Program-made: the position numbers and the translations under genes
The notes under the pieces: generated by a model
Told to the model about the DNA's origin: nothing
Seen by the model: the letters and a program-made list of their open reading frames with translations, nothing else
Databases searched by the model: none
Shown: positions 11,932 through 23,843 of the stretch, piece after piece
How positions within the stretch are numbered: the first letter of the stretch is position 1
Layout: each line of letters begins with the position of its first letter
Origin: Lepas anatifera
Taxonomy: Eukaryota > Arthropoda > Thecostraca > Lepadidae
Length of the DNA: 64,000 nucleotides
Assembly (NCBI GenBank): GCA_034440635.1
Contig: JAOTON010000058.1
Location: 16,413-80,412, forward strand
Direction of reading: 5' to 3'

Positions 11932-13105
11932 GCGAGGCGCTCCCAACTGTGGAAATTGAAGTGGACGGTAAACCTCGGCCCGCACTTGTGGACACAGGAT
12001 GCTCCCGAAGCCTAGTTCACGCGTCATGCTGCCTGGTATGGACTAGGAAAGATGTGTTTGTGCAGGCCGTCAACGGAAAAGATTTGTGTTGCGCAGGAGA
12101 GGGGACTGTTACACTGACCTTGCCGGGCAAGCAAGAGGTCCAGGTGGCGGTTATTGTGACGGAGACCAGGCCGCTCGGATTCGAGGTGATCCTGGGCATG
12201 AATGCGGTTTCCGCGTTCGGAGGCGTCACGATCTCCAGAAATTCTGTCACCTTTGGTGTGACTAAGCAATTCACCTGTGCCAGTGCTGCTGAACGAGTGA
12301 CCATTGATGAAAAAGACTTCTGTGCGGAGTTCAAGCCCTCTGACGGTTTCTGGACAGCAAAATGGAAATGGGCCGGAGGTATTGAGCCTGCAGCTCTTCA
12401 AAATCGTGTGTCCGAGTATTCTATGACAGATGTCGCTCGGGTCGAATATGAGGCCGAGTTGGAGAAATGGGTCGAAGACGGGTGGCTGGTGCCGTATGAC
12501 CAGGCAAGACTAGGAAAACCGAAGGGCCTGATTCCACTCATGGCTGTTACGCAGCACAGCAAGGACAGAGTGCGACCCGTTCTCGACTATCGTGAGCTTA
12601 ATGAGTTCATAGAGACTCATACTGCCGATGCAGATGTCTGCTCTGAGAGATTGCGCGAGTGGCGCAAACAAGGGGAAAATGTTTCTGCAGTTGATCTCAA
12701 AAGTGCCTACTTGCAGATTCGCATCCACCCATCTCTTTGGTGTTACCAGACAGTGTTCTTCAGAGGAAATCGCTACTGTCTCACCAGGCTCGGTCTAGGA
12801 CTGAACGTGGCCCCAATGGTGATGAAGGCTGTGGTGAACGCAGTGCTCTCCAAGGACGTCCTTGTGCACCAGGGGGCTTCGAGTTATGTTGATGACGTTC
12901 TTGTCAACGAAGACATTGTGTCAGCAGCTCACGTGCAGGAGCACATGAAGCATTACGGACTAATCACGAAAGCGCCTGAAAAAGTCCGTGATGGGGCTCG
13001 TCTTCTGGGCTTGAAAGTCTGGGAGAAGCACGGTCGGCTGCAGTGGAAGCGTGATAATGCCATCGAGGGCGTGCCAGAGCTCTTGACCCGTCGCAAGGTT
13101 TTTTT
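11847..13105 (+). CDS. pol: Pol N-terminal part: protease and reverse transcriptase
   Basis: Read in -1 frame from gag, this segment has an aspartic protease motif (LVDTGCSRS, near 11985-12010) for polyprotein cleavage and then a reverse transcriptase. RT motifs include the DLKSAYLQI block with a catalytic Asp, the LTRLGLGLNVAP block, and the active-site YVDD at 12885-12896. No ATG is needed, because expression would come from frameshifting; a GTG at 11928 is only the first non-ATG alternative. The frame runs on to a stop at 13229, but the homologous sequence leaves it at the T run 13099-13105, where 7 Ts stand for an expected 6. The gene is otherwise intact. Confidence 0.85.
11877..11917 (+). 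promoter_or_regulatory. putative -1 programmed frameshift signal (gag/pol)
   Basis: GGGAAAC at 11877-11883 reads G GGA AAC in the gag frame, the X XXY YYZ form of a -1 slippery heptamer. After a 4-nt spacer, GAGGAGAGG (11888-11896) can pair with CCTCTTCTC (11909-11917) as a 9-bp stem with one G-U pair and a 12-nt loop. The pol frame is -1 relative to gag and is open across the site (11847 on). Site and phase are seen; frameshifting itself is inferred. Confidence 0.7.
13099..13105 (+). other. homopolymer frameshift in pol
   Basis: The run is 7 T. Removing one T joins the RT frame to the RNase H/integrase frame with a typical connecting sequence (KVFSLCGKL) and no stop. It is either a recent inactivating mutation or an assembly error. 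Confidence 0.8.
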
Positions 13106-14649
13106 CTCTGTGTGGGAAGCTAGTCAGCCACTATCCAGTGTGCGGCTGGCTGCGCGTCGCCGTCGCCTTCATCAAAAGAAGAGCAAATGCCGTCACAGAT
13201 GGCTGGGACGACCCAATCCCAGGAAATGAGGTGCGCTCTTTCCTAGACGAGGTCATGGCCGAAGTGCGGCGTCATGATCCAGCGCGTGGCCACTGGAACG
13301 TCGACGGGGAGAAGGCCAGAGTATGGGTCGACGCAAGTTCCCTGGCTATTGGGACCGTCCTAGAGGTAAACGGCGCGGTTGTTGAGGACGCATCATGGCT
13401 GCGGAAGGACGAGGCAAACCACATCAATATGGCTGAGCTCGATGCAGTGGTCAAAGGTCTCAATCTGGCCTTAGCATGGAAAATGAAGGAAGTTGAGCTC
13501 CTTACGGATTCTTCCTCAGCATACCGATGGATATCGGACGGTCTATCGGGTCGAAACCGTCTCAAGTCAAAGGCGGCGGGAGAAATGCTGATTCGACGCC
13601 GAGTGGAAATCGTAACCTCGCTCGTCAAGGAGTACAGCCTCCAGCTTTCCATCAAACTGGTCGCCTCGGCTGACAACAGGGCTGACGCTCTCACAAGGGT
13701 CCCGAACAGGTGGCTGAAGAACGCGGCTTCCGGACCAGACTTACCAGAGCAGCAGTGCGGCCTGGTAGTTTGCACGGATACGAAGCAACAAATATCCGAG
13801 ATCCACAAATCGTGTGGGCATCCAGGCGTTAAACGTACACTGTACTTCGGGAGGAAAGTGATCCCCGCACTGAAAAAGGAGGATGTCCGGAATGTTGTGA
13901 GGGAATGCGCACAGTGCCAGTCTATTGACCCCGCCCCGGTGAAGTGGACGAGAGGCAGTCTAGAAGTCGCCGAAACATGGAAACGCATCGCAATGGATGT
14001 GACGTACTACAGAGGCAGGATGTACCTATCCCTCATCGACTGTGGCCCCAGCCGCTTCGCCATTTGGAGGCCGCTAAGACTCCGCACGAGTGCGGCAGTC
14101 ATCGCGGTTTTGGAGGCTGTGTTTCAAGAAAGGGGAGCGCCATCTGAAATTCTGACCGACAACGACACCGCCTTCCGTAGCACTACTTTTAATGCCTTTC
14201 TGACACGCTGGCAGGTGAAAACGCGTTTTCGGTGCGCGTATGTGGCATCCGGAAACGGCATTGCAGAACGCTGCCATCGCAGCGTGAAGGTCATCGCGGC
14301 CAGGATGAACTGTTCAGTCCCCGAAGCTGTCTACTGGTACAACGTTACACCACGCGATGGAAACACACCCGAGTCTGCACCAGCTAACGGCGTGCATAAA
14401 TACGAAGTTCGCGTGAAGGGCACCATCTCACAAGTAGAGACTGACAGTGCGATCGTGGAAAATCCGTACCAAGCCGGTGACCCAGTCTGGATACGACCAC
14501 CAAACGTCCGCTGCGATGGGCGATATCACGAAGGAGTGGTCAGCCGTGTCCTGTCGGACCAAGCCGTACAAATTAACGGCGTCCCACGACACGTGCGGGA
14601 GCTGCGCCCCCGCAGGAGCCCCACCAACCAGACCGGCTCTGACAACTAG
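13106..14649 (+). CDS. pol: Pol C-terminal part: RNase H and integrase
   Basis: This continues pol in the frame displaced by the extra T at 13099-13105. After the connecting block ending HYPVCGW comes RNase H, with acidic residues in VWVDASS, NMAELDAV and LLTDSSSAY. Integrase follows: a zinc-binding HHCC domain (HKSCGHPGVK ... CAQC), then a DDE core with Asp in IAMDVTY, Asp in LTDNDTAF and Glu in GIAERCHR, and a basic C-terminal SH3-like segment (VWIRPPNV ... VRELRPRR). RNase H removes the RNA strand and integrase joins the cDNA to the target. The stop TAG is at 14647-14649, 57 bp before the 3' LTR. All catalytic residues I looked for are present. Confidence 0.87.
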
Positions 14650-14697
14650 CCAGTTTGTCAGTAAGAAGTTTGTTCCGAGGTTTTGTGACTTCAAAGT

Positions 14698-14706
14698 CAG
14701 GGGGAG
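14698..14706 (+). other. polypurine tract
   Basis: AGGGGGAG immediately precedes the 3' LTR (TGAAAG from 14707), the expected place for the plus-strand primer of an LTR retrotransposon. Confidence 0.7.
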
Positions 14707-14877
14707 TGAAAGTAGGATCGCATAATACGTCACGAGTTTTTGTAACGAGTCACGAGACTTTTAAGAGAGTCACGAGGAAAACGAAGAAGAAGATTTTTTA
14801 GTTAAGCGGTGTGTGTGATTTGGGCTGTGGGCGGTGTGAAATATAAAGTAAAAAGAGATTATTGAATTATTGATACA
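14707..14877 (+). repeat. 3' LTR
   Basis: This 171-bp LTR begins TGAAAGTAGG, ends GATACA and is followed by the GTGGC target duplication. Confidence 0.92.
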
Positions 14878-14882
14878 GTGGC

Positions 14883-16885
14883 TTCTTGCTCCCTCAGCTG
14901 GTTACCCTACTGTCTGAACTGTGTTTAAGAGAAATGTTTAGACTTAAGTAAAAAGATAACGATGTCCTCTTTTTCTCATGGGACTAATAGTTTCGAAACC
15001 TCAGCGTGCTTAGAACAGAACAGTCTGCTCTAATGTTGACTGAAGGTACTCGCTTCAGTGATTGTGGTTTCCCGAAACAGTGCTCAATTTGCCACCAATG
15101 TAGTGAGTCAAAGTACTTCTCAAACTCGCGCACGCAACTAGCACCGCTAAATATCAATGCGAGAAACTCTTTGTGAGGAAAGACATGTATGCGAGGATAG
15201 ACGTTTGCGAGACACATGAACACCTGTTGCCATATGCGTGGGAGCCTCAGCCCGAGCGAGCCTGAGAGCACACCTGTGGCGCAGCATGTACCAACTGTGC
15301 CGAACACATCTCCAATAAACGCTAACGTATTTATTTATTTATTATTTGACATACACGGCATCTCCACTATTCATGTGGCTATTCTGACGCCGGTTGTAAT
15401 GAAGATGAGGGACATAAATGACAACTTAAGCAAAAACACACTGTAGGATAAGGATAAGGATAGGATGGTTCATGAGGAAGGACAAGGATTACCCACGGGG
15501 AGGGTCGCCACAGGCGCCGCGCTCAACCCATGGAGTGAGGTAGTGGGATTTGATAAAGGGATCCGGTGAAAAAAACATGAAAAACAACAAACAGGGCGTG
15601 ACGATGACGGTGATGATGAATAATTCTCGTTCTTTTTCGGCTGGTCTCTCTTTTCGTTCTTCGCTTTTGTCGTCGTGGTTCTTCGTTTCCGTTTCTCAGG
15701 TCTTATTTCTTAGAAGTGTTCATCGTTCGGTTTGCGTTTAAGATGAATAGGATCAAAAGTTCTTCTAATATGTGGGAAGTATTTCATCCTTGCTTAGAAG
15801 TCCAGCACCTACGGTGTGAATGACTTGTTACTGAATGGCTGTGCAATTATTACGTGTCAAATTATTTAGCAATATTATTCAGGACGCCGTTATATATTTT
15901 AGAGCCGGAAGATATCTCAGATGGAGGAGCTTCTTCAAAGACGTCACGTTGGTTTCAGAGGCGAAAACTATGCCGGATTAAGCTCAGTTTGCTTGTGAAA
16001 CTCTAATCGAAATCACCTACTTCACTAGCTCTTCAAACGATCTTCTGCAAGGCACGGTGAAATTATTCACTGTTTATGAAGAATTGCATACTTGAATCCA
16101 GGATATGATGAATTAATCAATAGCCCAGCACCTAGAAGTAGATATTGCACCACAAGAAAACCGCAAATAATACTTTTTGCCATAAATTCGTTAAGATTAA
16201 CGCGGAGCCGTGGAAAACGTGGCCGAAGCCGTCAGCTGCAGTCAGCTGACTGACAATTGTATTGACAATGGATTGTACTGACTGACGTACAGAATATTCT
16301 TCGGCGAGAGAATCAGGGAACCGACTGAGGAATAGCCTGTCGTCTTCAAAAGTTACCATTATACAATATTCATAGCTACCAAATAGTTTGATCTGCGTCA
16401 CGCTATTGGGAAAACAGCACCAGAGCCTTACTTTGAGCACGATTACCCTGGGTACACGAGCAGCCTCAGCGCGCACTATTTCCGTACCGACCGTGAGAAC
16501 AGACCAATCGACTCATGTATCCGGGCGTCTGGTACGTTTCCGCCAGTCTGCCTTAATCCTCCTTTTTGAGGACAAAAGATTTTGTGCTTAGTCCGTACCA
16601 GTAGTAGGCAAATGAATTGTACAATAACATGGCTGACGAAGTTTTGATGTAAAATATATTTTAATTAGATGTTTGTTTTACCATCGAAAATTAAGAGTGA
16701 GAACAAGAGTTTATGACGTCAAGTAAATGTTTCATTCAAATGAACTGAATGCATATTCTTTTGCTTTTACAATGGTTCGTTTGCGTCGCCATATTTCGCC
16801 TGAGCCGTGGCACATTTCGTCTGGCTCGTGTACAGCGTAAAAGTGCGTATCGCGGGCCATGGTACCGAGGCTGCTGGTGTAGATA
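14883..16885. other. non-coding segment with LINE-tail fragments
   Basis: No gene is supported. At 15325-15425 a short piece reads on the minus strand as a 3' UTR ending in an (AATA)n-type tail, so it may be a 3'-end-only LINE copy. At 15447-15545 a (GGATAA)n start followed by a GC-rich stretch looks like another dispersed repeat. The rest is unassigned. Confidence 0.35.
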
Positions 16886-16889
16886 TCCC

Positions 16890-17671
16890 GGGTATTTATT
16901 TACTTATTTATTTGTTCAGCAGCATCACCTACATATAAATCCAGTTACAGGCGAAGTCCAAACATTAAAAGCGTATTTACAGTGGAACACATCAGACAGT
17001 ATACATACTAACAAGAAATAGGTAAAAAATGAAAACAATTCAAAACTAAAATTTAGCAATAGGCCTCAAAAGAGATCGCGGTAAAATCGCGCACCACAAA
17101 AAGTAAAATAAGACGTAAAAGGCCTAAAAAAGATGAACCAGCACGGCCAACAAGCCTTACAACCTTGCCACATATCTTATAACATGGTTTTTGTAAGTGG
17201 CTAAGTCATTTGCAAAGATATCTGCTTCAACATCATGGCTGAATAAAAACATGTTTGAGAGCCTAGGGAGGCGACAAAACACGCCGCTCTGTGCAGTGTT
17301 GACGCGTGCTCGGGGAATATGAAACGTCAGGTTGTGGGTCGATCGGGCAGGCACCTGCAAGAGAAAGCAGCTGAGCAGAGCAGGTACATCGAGCTTTGCA
17401 CGGATTATATTTCTAGTAAAAGTAAATCGTGCTGTACCCTCGGTGCAGCGAGAGAAGGAACTTCGAAATGTGTTAGAAGATGCTCATAAGAAAGAGAGAG
17501 TGCTTGTCCAGATGGAATGTGGTGGATAAGCCACAGAAGAAACTTATGTTGAACCCGATCGACCCGATCGGGCATGTATTCCAGAGACGGTCTCCTACTC
17601 ATGGCTCGTAAAATAGGTGATGTTATGAAGGGACGTGGCCATTGGGTCGACCCGCGTGTGCGGCACACCAA
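16890..17671 (-). pseudogene. 5'-truncated LINE fragment (RT C-terminus, Jockey/CR1-like)
   Basis: The minus strand encodes broken pieces of the C-terminal end of a LINE reverse transcriptase: VDRVQHKFLLWL and, further on, RSTHNLTFHIPRARVNTAQ and FCRLPRLSN. The same family appears at 45490-46326, where RVERVQHKFLMWL and FNRLPRLVN align with it. The 3' side ends in a TATTTATTT-type tail (plus strand 16893-16915). Catalytic RT motifs are not included and no RNase H follows. It is in at least two frames and not functional. Confidence 0.7.
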
Positions 17672-17890
17672 AATAGCGTGCTGCCGTGCCCTGCCAGGAG
17701 TTTCAGTTTCGCTTCAAGGAGGTTTTCTGTGGACTCTCTCATTTAGATAGCACCTACCGCCATCATACTGAGCGGTCCTGGTACCCCGCCAGGGTCGCCA
17801 TCTCAATGTGACTCTGAAAGGACAGGTGAGTGCCCTTTCAGGAGAAGGTACTTATCTGATGCCTCCACGGCCTGGAGAGCTACCGCTTAT

Positions 17891-18364
17891 GTCAGTCATT
17901 GCCAACAACTTGTCTGTCATTGCCAACAACTTGTCTGAGATTCTGCCAGCAACTTGTCAGTCATTGCCAACAACTTGTCTGAGAGTTCTGCCAGCAACTT
18001 GTCAGTCATTGCCAGCAACTTGTCTGAGAGTTCTGCCAGCAACTTGTCTGAGAGTTCTGCCAGCAACTTGTAAGTCATTGCCAACAACTTGTCTGAGAGT
18101 TCTGCCAGCAACTTGTCAGTCATTGTCAGCAACTTGTCTGAGAGTTCTGCCAGCAACTTGTCAGTCATTACCAACAACTTGTCTGAGAGTTCTGCCAGCA
18201 ACTTGTCAGTCATTGCCAGCAACTTGTCTGAGAGTTCTGCCAGCAACTTGTCAGTCATTGCCAGCAACTTGTCTGAGAGTTCTGCCAGCAACTTGTCAGT
18301 CATTGCCAGCAACTTGTCTGAGAGTTCTGCCAGCAACTTGTCAGTCATTGCCAACGACTTGTCT
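17891..18364 (+). repeat. 45-bp minisatellite
   Basis: About ten tandem copies of a 45-bp unit, itself two related halves of 21 and 24 bp that both end in GCCAGCAACTTGT (the other half carries CTGAGAGTTCT). Because 45 is a multiple of 3 and the unit lacks stops in several frames, it yields long repetitive ORFs on both strands (up to 193 codons on +, 145 on -). These have no start context or domain and are not called as genes. Confidence 0.9.
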
Positions 18365-19163
18365 CTTGAGTTTCTGGCTGACTTGCTAGTGACGTCTTGG
18401 ACAAAACTGCGCCTTCCCCCAGCTGTGGTAGGTCATTTGAATCGGCCTGACCTCCTGATTCGGTTGCGAAAGATATGCATGCTCGCAAATTCATCATCGC
18501 AAGGTAGCATAACCGCCGTGACATTTTCAGGCAGGTCCCTCAGCATAAGTACAGGCCTGTTAGCTTTGCTGACTTGGCGGATCAGCATCCGCTTTCTGTT
18601 CATGCTTCGCTTATCTTGTTCCCAGTCATTTTATTCCCAGGATCGCAGGCTCTTAAATATGCAAGTGTTATGTGTGATTGAAGGTAAAAAAGGTTACCAT
18701 TGTGAGCAAGGGAGGTGACTCAATTAATGCCTCCCCTCGATTAATGACTCCCTTCTTCAAACAGAACGAATGACTACCTGGTGGGGTACCAGAATGACAC
18801 CCACTTACGGTGTTTTCTTCAGGTTGGAGTTGAGCTTAACTTTCATATGGGAGGCAGTACCGGAAGAGTGACAACCATGTGGGGAATGGGCAGAAATACT
18901 ACATGGCTATGCCGATGTAAAGGAAATCATGCACTAATGAGCGGCACCATCAAGTGAATTCATACACTTGCGTCTCCAAGATACTCCCTCGACGAGTCTC
19001 CGTGCTAAAGGAGACACGAGGGATGAAACTAGGAAGGAGGTGAAATATGGTCTAGTGTCAAAGCCCTTGCGATGTGTGAGACGAATTTTCAGTGCGCAGC
19101 TCAAGTATCGGACACATTTTCGGACAATATATACCTATAAACCATCAGCCTGAACAACAACCC
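18365..19163. other. no recognised feature
   Basis: This is non-coding by inspection. No repeat family, RNA gene or conserved motif was recognised. Confidence 0.3.
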
Positions 19164-19399
19164 ATCGTAGGCAAATCCAGGATTTCCCATTGGGCGGAGG
19201 GCATCATCCAGACCAGGGGCGACCACTTTTGGGGGGAAAAATCTATCCGGTGGTAGGAAAATCCTATCCAAGAGGCGCCAATACAGGCATCATTGGGCTG
19301 GGGAGTGGGAAGCGACATCTCAGGGCGCGCCTTGACCATTTCAGGGGGTGCTGAGGGACGATGGGGAAGTGCCCTTCCTTTACCCTGGATCCGCCTATG
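19164..19399 (+). mobile_element. GGATCC-ended MITE
   Basis: The left end CGTAGGCAAATCCAGGA and the inverted right end CATAGGCGGATCCAGGG are terminal inverted repeats. The interior (ACCAGGGGCGACCACTTTTG ... CCTATCCAAGAGGCGC) matches the MITE inside each macrosatellite unit at 52001, 57292 and 61310. It has no coding capacity. Confidence 0.65.
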
Positions 19400-19762
19400 C
19401 AGCCTATGATAATTTTGAGAATGTAGGAAAGTTTGTCATGCTAGTTTCTTATATGATAGATCGATGCTTAGAGACCGTTCAAAACAGCGTTCAATCTTGG
19501 TTAACTTAGCTGCCTCCGCTAATCAAACAGACCACACCTCGCATTGCCAGGTCCTGGTACCGGAGTGCGGAATATCTTTACACAGAATGGGTTTTACTTA
19601 ACCAACGAGCATCCTTGCACGTTTTGCGCCTCCGATTGCAGCCGACTAGCCAGCTTCCTGGCCGTGCCTTCCGCTCTCGCTATCAGTGTTTCCTACCGCG
19701 GCTCCGGCGGCACGCTCCGGACCCACGTGTACTCGCAGCGCGATACCCCAGTTCCCTCCTGC

Positions 19763-19888
19763 CATAGGCGGATCCAGGGGGGTAAGGGAGCACTTTACCC
19801 ATCGCTCCTCAGCGCTCCTTGAAATTGTTACGGGAGGTTGATGACGCCTCCTGAAATGTCGCTTTTCCTGCCCCCCCCCTCCCCAGGA
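19763..19888 (+). mobile_element. partial GGATCC-ended MITE
   Basis: It starts CATAGGCGGATCCAGGGG and contains GATGACGCCTCCTGAAATGT, a segment also seen at about 51973 and 57256 next to the macrosatellite MITEs. The other end is not clear. Confidence 0.5.
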
Positions 19889-20789
19889 TGCATCACCGCC
19901 CCGGACGCACCCCAACAGCACGCCTTTGTGAAGGTCAGCAATATATAGGAAAGAAGAAATGGTGTCTCCATATGCCTGCTGAAGTCACAGAAAAGGGCGG
20001 CCAAGGGATGGTTTTCATAACCGACGAGCAGTCGCAATGTTGGGCCAGTGACATCGTTAAGGTAGTTTTTATCGTTAAGAAGTCAAGGCGTTACGGATGA
20101 ATGTCCAAAATATTGGGAAGCAATATTTCCCTGAAGACATGCGCCTATGCATGCTTCGGCCATGATATAATTTTTAAATAAAATGATATTTTTTTATAAA
20201 AGACGAGCAAACGTAAATTTTCGTTTTAGCCCGAAATTCTTCACCACGAACCACAAGTTGTGTTCATGGTTAGATGTTGCGAAATGTTCAATGTTGTACA
20301 TGCAAATAGAAAAAATAAATTCGTTAAAAACACAAACAAAATTGTCAAAAATCAATCTGACACAAACTACGTATCAAATCCTTCATGCACGAGCAAATTC
20401 ATTGGTAGGTCCAACAGAGAGCTGACATCACAAGGAACCGATCTCGGATTTGAAACTCGGCAGATTTCCCTAATGGTCATGAAAAGGTTCTTATTTATGT
20501 TTTTGAAGAAAGTAAAGTACAAAATGGTGAGGGGTGTCAAACAAAGTTAAAATCTGACTGGGGTTAGACTGTCGAAGCTCGCTATATCAAAACTTGGTCC
20601 TCATACTTCGAGGAGTGTATGAGGAGATCATCATGCTCGTTAGTGTTGTTTTAACAGAATCATGTTTTTAAAGCCCTGAAAATTCTTTGTTTTCGTTATT
20701 TATTTTGTCTCACACAGTGGCGCCATTGCCTACGACCACCCACTCTGCACTGTCGGCGGTTCAAAGCACAACTTCTGTCATTTCCCGAC

Positions 20790-22099
20790 CAGGGCCCCAT
20801 TTCATAAAAGTTGTAGAAATGCGACGTGTTTTACACCACATTCACCTGCAAAGTTACGCCGTATTCAGAATCACATTTCATAAAGAGCGGTGACATTCAC
20901 GCGAAAGCGGCGTAGATATGAAATGCAGCGTGAATTACGCTCAATTCCAGAACGGAATTACCCCTTTCAAATATAACGTATAACTGCTTTATCAACATTT
21001 AAAAGGGCATATATATTTTTCAATAAATTAGTTTGAAGAAAATTATTGTACTTATTTGCACTTATTCGATTTGTAAATTTCTCATGCACTTCCACAAATA
21101 CTGCAGAGGAAGATGCGCTAACAGCTGACGCAATAAATATACGACGCATTTGTTTTTGGAGTGCCCCATTTTTTTAGGTAGTTGCTGTCAAGAAGACCCT
21201 AAAAATGTTATTGTGTTGTTGTGAGAGCGTAGATCAGTGGAATTGGAGTTGAATTGTGTTTACTAATCATGAGTGAACTGTGAAAGGTCTGTGAACCTCT
21301 ATAATTTCGTGAAACTGGGAAAGGAATTATGAGAAAACATCTTTGAGGAATAACTAGATGCCGGTACTTAGGTACCTAGGTATATCATCATTTTCGCCAG
21401 AGGCCTCAGTAGAGATACTTGGATTTTGTTGGTGACAGGCACCTTAAATTGAATTTTTACCCTCCATAGACTCCATATAACACTTTGTCAGTGTCAGCCT
21501 ATCTAGGGTTCTGTCCTCACTAGACTGTAAAATAACAGTAACAGCAGAAAGTCAAAGTAAAAATCAATGTCAGCTTTCCTGTGTATATGCATCAAGACCT
21601 ATCATCATTTTTGGCATACCAAATGACCATAGAACTCTACATATCAGCTCAATTTGGCATGCGTAACTTTCACTTCATACCTGTGCGAGGAAGAACTTGC
21701 ACACCTTTTTATTTAAGTTTATTTTACATTCATGACTCTTTTCATCTTTCACTACACCACGTATTTTTGCCTGAGATTCAGAATTCCATAAGAAATTATA
21801 TATTTTTCATGTCTTGCTTCATTGTCTGATAAATGTTATGCCGCTATATCTTGCATAGCTTTTCAGGAGTGTTTTACATATTCAACGTACATGTTGTCTG
21901 CCATATGAAACAATATTAGGAATATTCTACGCAGCATTAGAGTACAGCGTAGTTTAGAGCAGCGTAACTTTGCAAGTAGTTGTATTTTACGCTGCATTTT
22001 TGTGAAACAAGATTGTGTTGTATTATTCACTTTCTACGCTGCATTATGCTACTTCTACGCTATAAGCGTAAGTTACGCCTTTTATGAAATGGGGCCCAG
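20790..22099. mobile_element. non-autonomous DNA transposon with 20-bp terminal inverted repeats
   Basis: The left end AGGGCCCCATTTCATAAAAG is repeated inverted at the right end (CTTTTATGAAATGGGGCCC). The interior (1.3 kb) is AT-rich and has no transposase ORF. Short inverted segments such as CGTAAGTTACGC and repeated ACGCTGCA words lie near the right end. No target duplication is evident, so the superfamily is not assigned. Confidence 0.7.
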
Positions 22100-22241
22100 T
22101 GCTACGATTTCCATGCTTTAATTACTTCTGAGTGTCTTGATCCTGTGGCATGAATATCGGCATGAATATGGCATGAATGAATATGAAACAATATTAGGAA
22201 TATTCTACGCAGCACGATTGGGGGGCATGGCCCATATGCTC

Positions 22242-22419
22242 CCCTCAAACCTCATCTGCTTACAAGCTTCTGTGCGAAATTTCCATGTAGGTATTTCAAT
22301 GATATTTAGAGGTCGCACACTTTTGCAGCTTTTTATCAAATGTATTCAAATGTACACATAAGCGTAGGAACGTTCAGAATATTGGGGAGGCCAAGGTGCA
22401 TTTGGAAGTCATTTCTTTC
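22242..22419 (+). repeat. direct repeat, copy 1 (about 177 bp)
   Basis: From CCTCATCTGCTTACAAGC to GGAAGTCATTTCTT this segment is nearly identical to 23182-23358; only a few bases differ. Copies are about 0.94 kb apart in the same orientation. No coding content. Confidence 0.8.
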
Positions 22420-22501
22420 CAGTCAACGCCATAGGATTAAGGGTTAAGAATCAAGAATATTGGGGGGGCATGGCCCGCCTGAAATAAATATGGCATGAAT
22501 A

Positions 22502-22527
22502 GCCCGTGCTACCAGGGAGCACGGGCG
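22502..22527. other. hairpin
   Basis: CCCGTGCT and AGCACGGG are perfect inverted 8-mers around a 7-base loop. It lies beside a hAT-type MITE copy; its role is unknown. Confidence 0.5.
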
Positions 22528-22571
22528 AATTCAGCCAAGTTGACAGGAGGGGGAGGCGGGGAGGGGTAGCA

Positions 22572-22722
22572 CACAGGCGGCGGAACCGGGGAGGCACCGG
22601 GGCACGGTGTCCCCCTCTATATCAGAAATTTCAACACTTTCCCCGTGGCTTCGACTGGAAAGTAATGGGTTGCAAAGCCCATGATATCCCCCTTAAATTC
22701 GGGCGTTCCGCGTTACCAGGGC
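22572..22722 (+). mobile_element. hAT-type MITE
   Basis: It contains GGCGGCGGAACCGGGG, CACCGGGGCACGGTGTCCCC and AAGTAATGGGTTGCAAAGCC, which match the copies at 37765 and 41567 (the latter inverted). The end GTTCCGCGTTACCAG corresponds to the CAGTG terminus. No clear target duplication was found for this copy. Confidence 0.6.
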
Positions 22723-23181
22723 AGCCCATTCTGCACTATGTGTCCCATTCGGATTTACCATGCCTGAAAATTTCCAGAGGTTCCGACTGTCGATTCAGAA
22801 TGCAGCCCGAATAAGTGTTCCTTTCTGGTCTGATAGGTGTCATGCAAGCACTCTCCAATAGATAAAGCTACTTAACATGGGTTTTGAAAACTTACTTTGC
22901 AGGAGAGAAAGACGTCTGGTGAAACGACTCTACACGGGCTACACTAACCCCTGAGAAGCGAGCATGAATGTGTTATGCCAAGAGAAGAGAGAGGAACTGA
23001 TCCTGAAACCCTGCTTTTATGATTTCCTTTTTGTGTTGACTTCATGTCATTACAGGCCTTTAATATGACTTCAGACCATAAGCATTTCCATTTTCCCTGC
23101 ATGAATATTTAGGGATGAGTGTCCACTAGGGTGTTCATTGTTCCAAAATGCAATATTTCGACGCATAGGTATCGATTTTCC

Positions 23182-23358
23182 CCTCAAACCTCATCTGCTT
23201 ACAAGCTTCTGTGCGAAATTTCCATGTAGGTATTTCGATGATATTTAGAGGTCGCGCACTTTTGCAGCTTTTTATCAAATGTATTCAAATGTACACATAA
23301 GCGTAGGAGCGTCCAGAATATTTTGGAGGCCAAGGTGCATTTGGAAGTCATTTCTTAA
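23182..23358 (+). repeat. direct repeat, copy 2 (about 177 bp)
   Basis: Second copy of 22242-22419, about 97% identical by eye. Confidence 0.8.
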
Positions 23359-23551
23359 GTAGTTAGAAATGTTTTCGGGATATTAGTCTGGGTTATTTGA
23401 TGAAAAGTTTAAACTTCCGAATATTTCGAGTTTATTGATAGCTCTTTTTCAACGGAATGTCGATCATGAACAGCCAAGTTTTTCAAACACAATGTCATCT
23501 TCATCACTTGAGTTCCCTTCCTACATACCTCTCATTTGAATGAAGTATATT

Positions 23552-23692
23552 ACGTATTTTTGCAATTCCCGCCGAACCATTAAACACCTATTCGCTAAAC
23601 GGCACACATAATGACAAATAACACGTTTTTGCAATTCCCGCCGAACCATTAAACGCCTATTCGCTAAAAGGCACAAATAATGACAAATAACC
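23552..23692. repeat. 71-bp tandem duplication
   Basis: Two head-to-tail copies (23552-23622 and 23623-23692) share TTTTTGCAATTCCCGCCGAA, then CATTAAAC and ATTCGCTAAA, with a few differences. They lie just beyond the 3' end of the Penelope-like element and might be its terminal tandem repeats, but that is a guess. Confidence 0.65.
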
Positions 23693-23843
23693 CGTTCCTT
23701 ATATACACGTTTCACTAGCTCACAGCCCCTACTATTGATTTTATTTTTCCCTGATTTTGTCCAATCCTGTTGAATTCTTGTTAACAATAATAATCCTAAT
23801 ACTAGTACAATCCTGCAGCCATGACGATCCTCCTACAATGCTT

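Larger units (their letters stand above)
10912..14877 (+). mobile_element. Ty3/Gypsy-type LTR retrotransposon, full length
   Basis: The element is 3,966 bp, with LTRs at 10912-11083 and 14707-14877, a gag ORF, then pol in the order protease, reverse transcriptase, RNase H, integrase, which is the Ty3/Gypsy order. It is flanked by a perfect 5-bp target duplication, GTGGC, at 10907-10911 and 14878-14882. The LTRs differ at only a few positions, so insertion is recent. A purine tract (AGGGGGAG) directly precedes the 3' LTR and fits a polypurine tract. There is no env-like ORF. One extra T in a run at 13099-13105 breaks pol. Confidence 0.93.

Noticed and set aside
17891..18364. CRISPR-like array of repeats
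   Set aside because: Repeats are contiguous without unique spacers and the DNA is eukaryotic; it is a minisatellite.
17808..18718. ORFs of 145-209 codons over the 45-bp repeat
   Set aside because: They result from a stop-free unit whose length is a multiple of 3; open on both strands and without domain.
19844..19870. Ribozyme-like TTGATGA ... GAAA in the GGATCC-ended MITE
   Set aside because: The required C of the core is missing and no stem II can be formed.
20790..22099. hAT assignment for the CCCCATTTCATAAAAG element
   Set aside because: The terminal repeats are clear but the flanks show no 8-bp duplication, so no superfamily is claimed.
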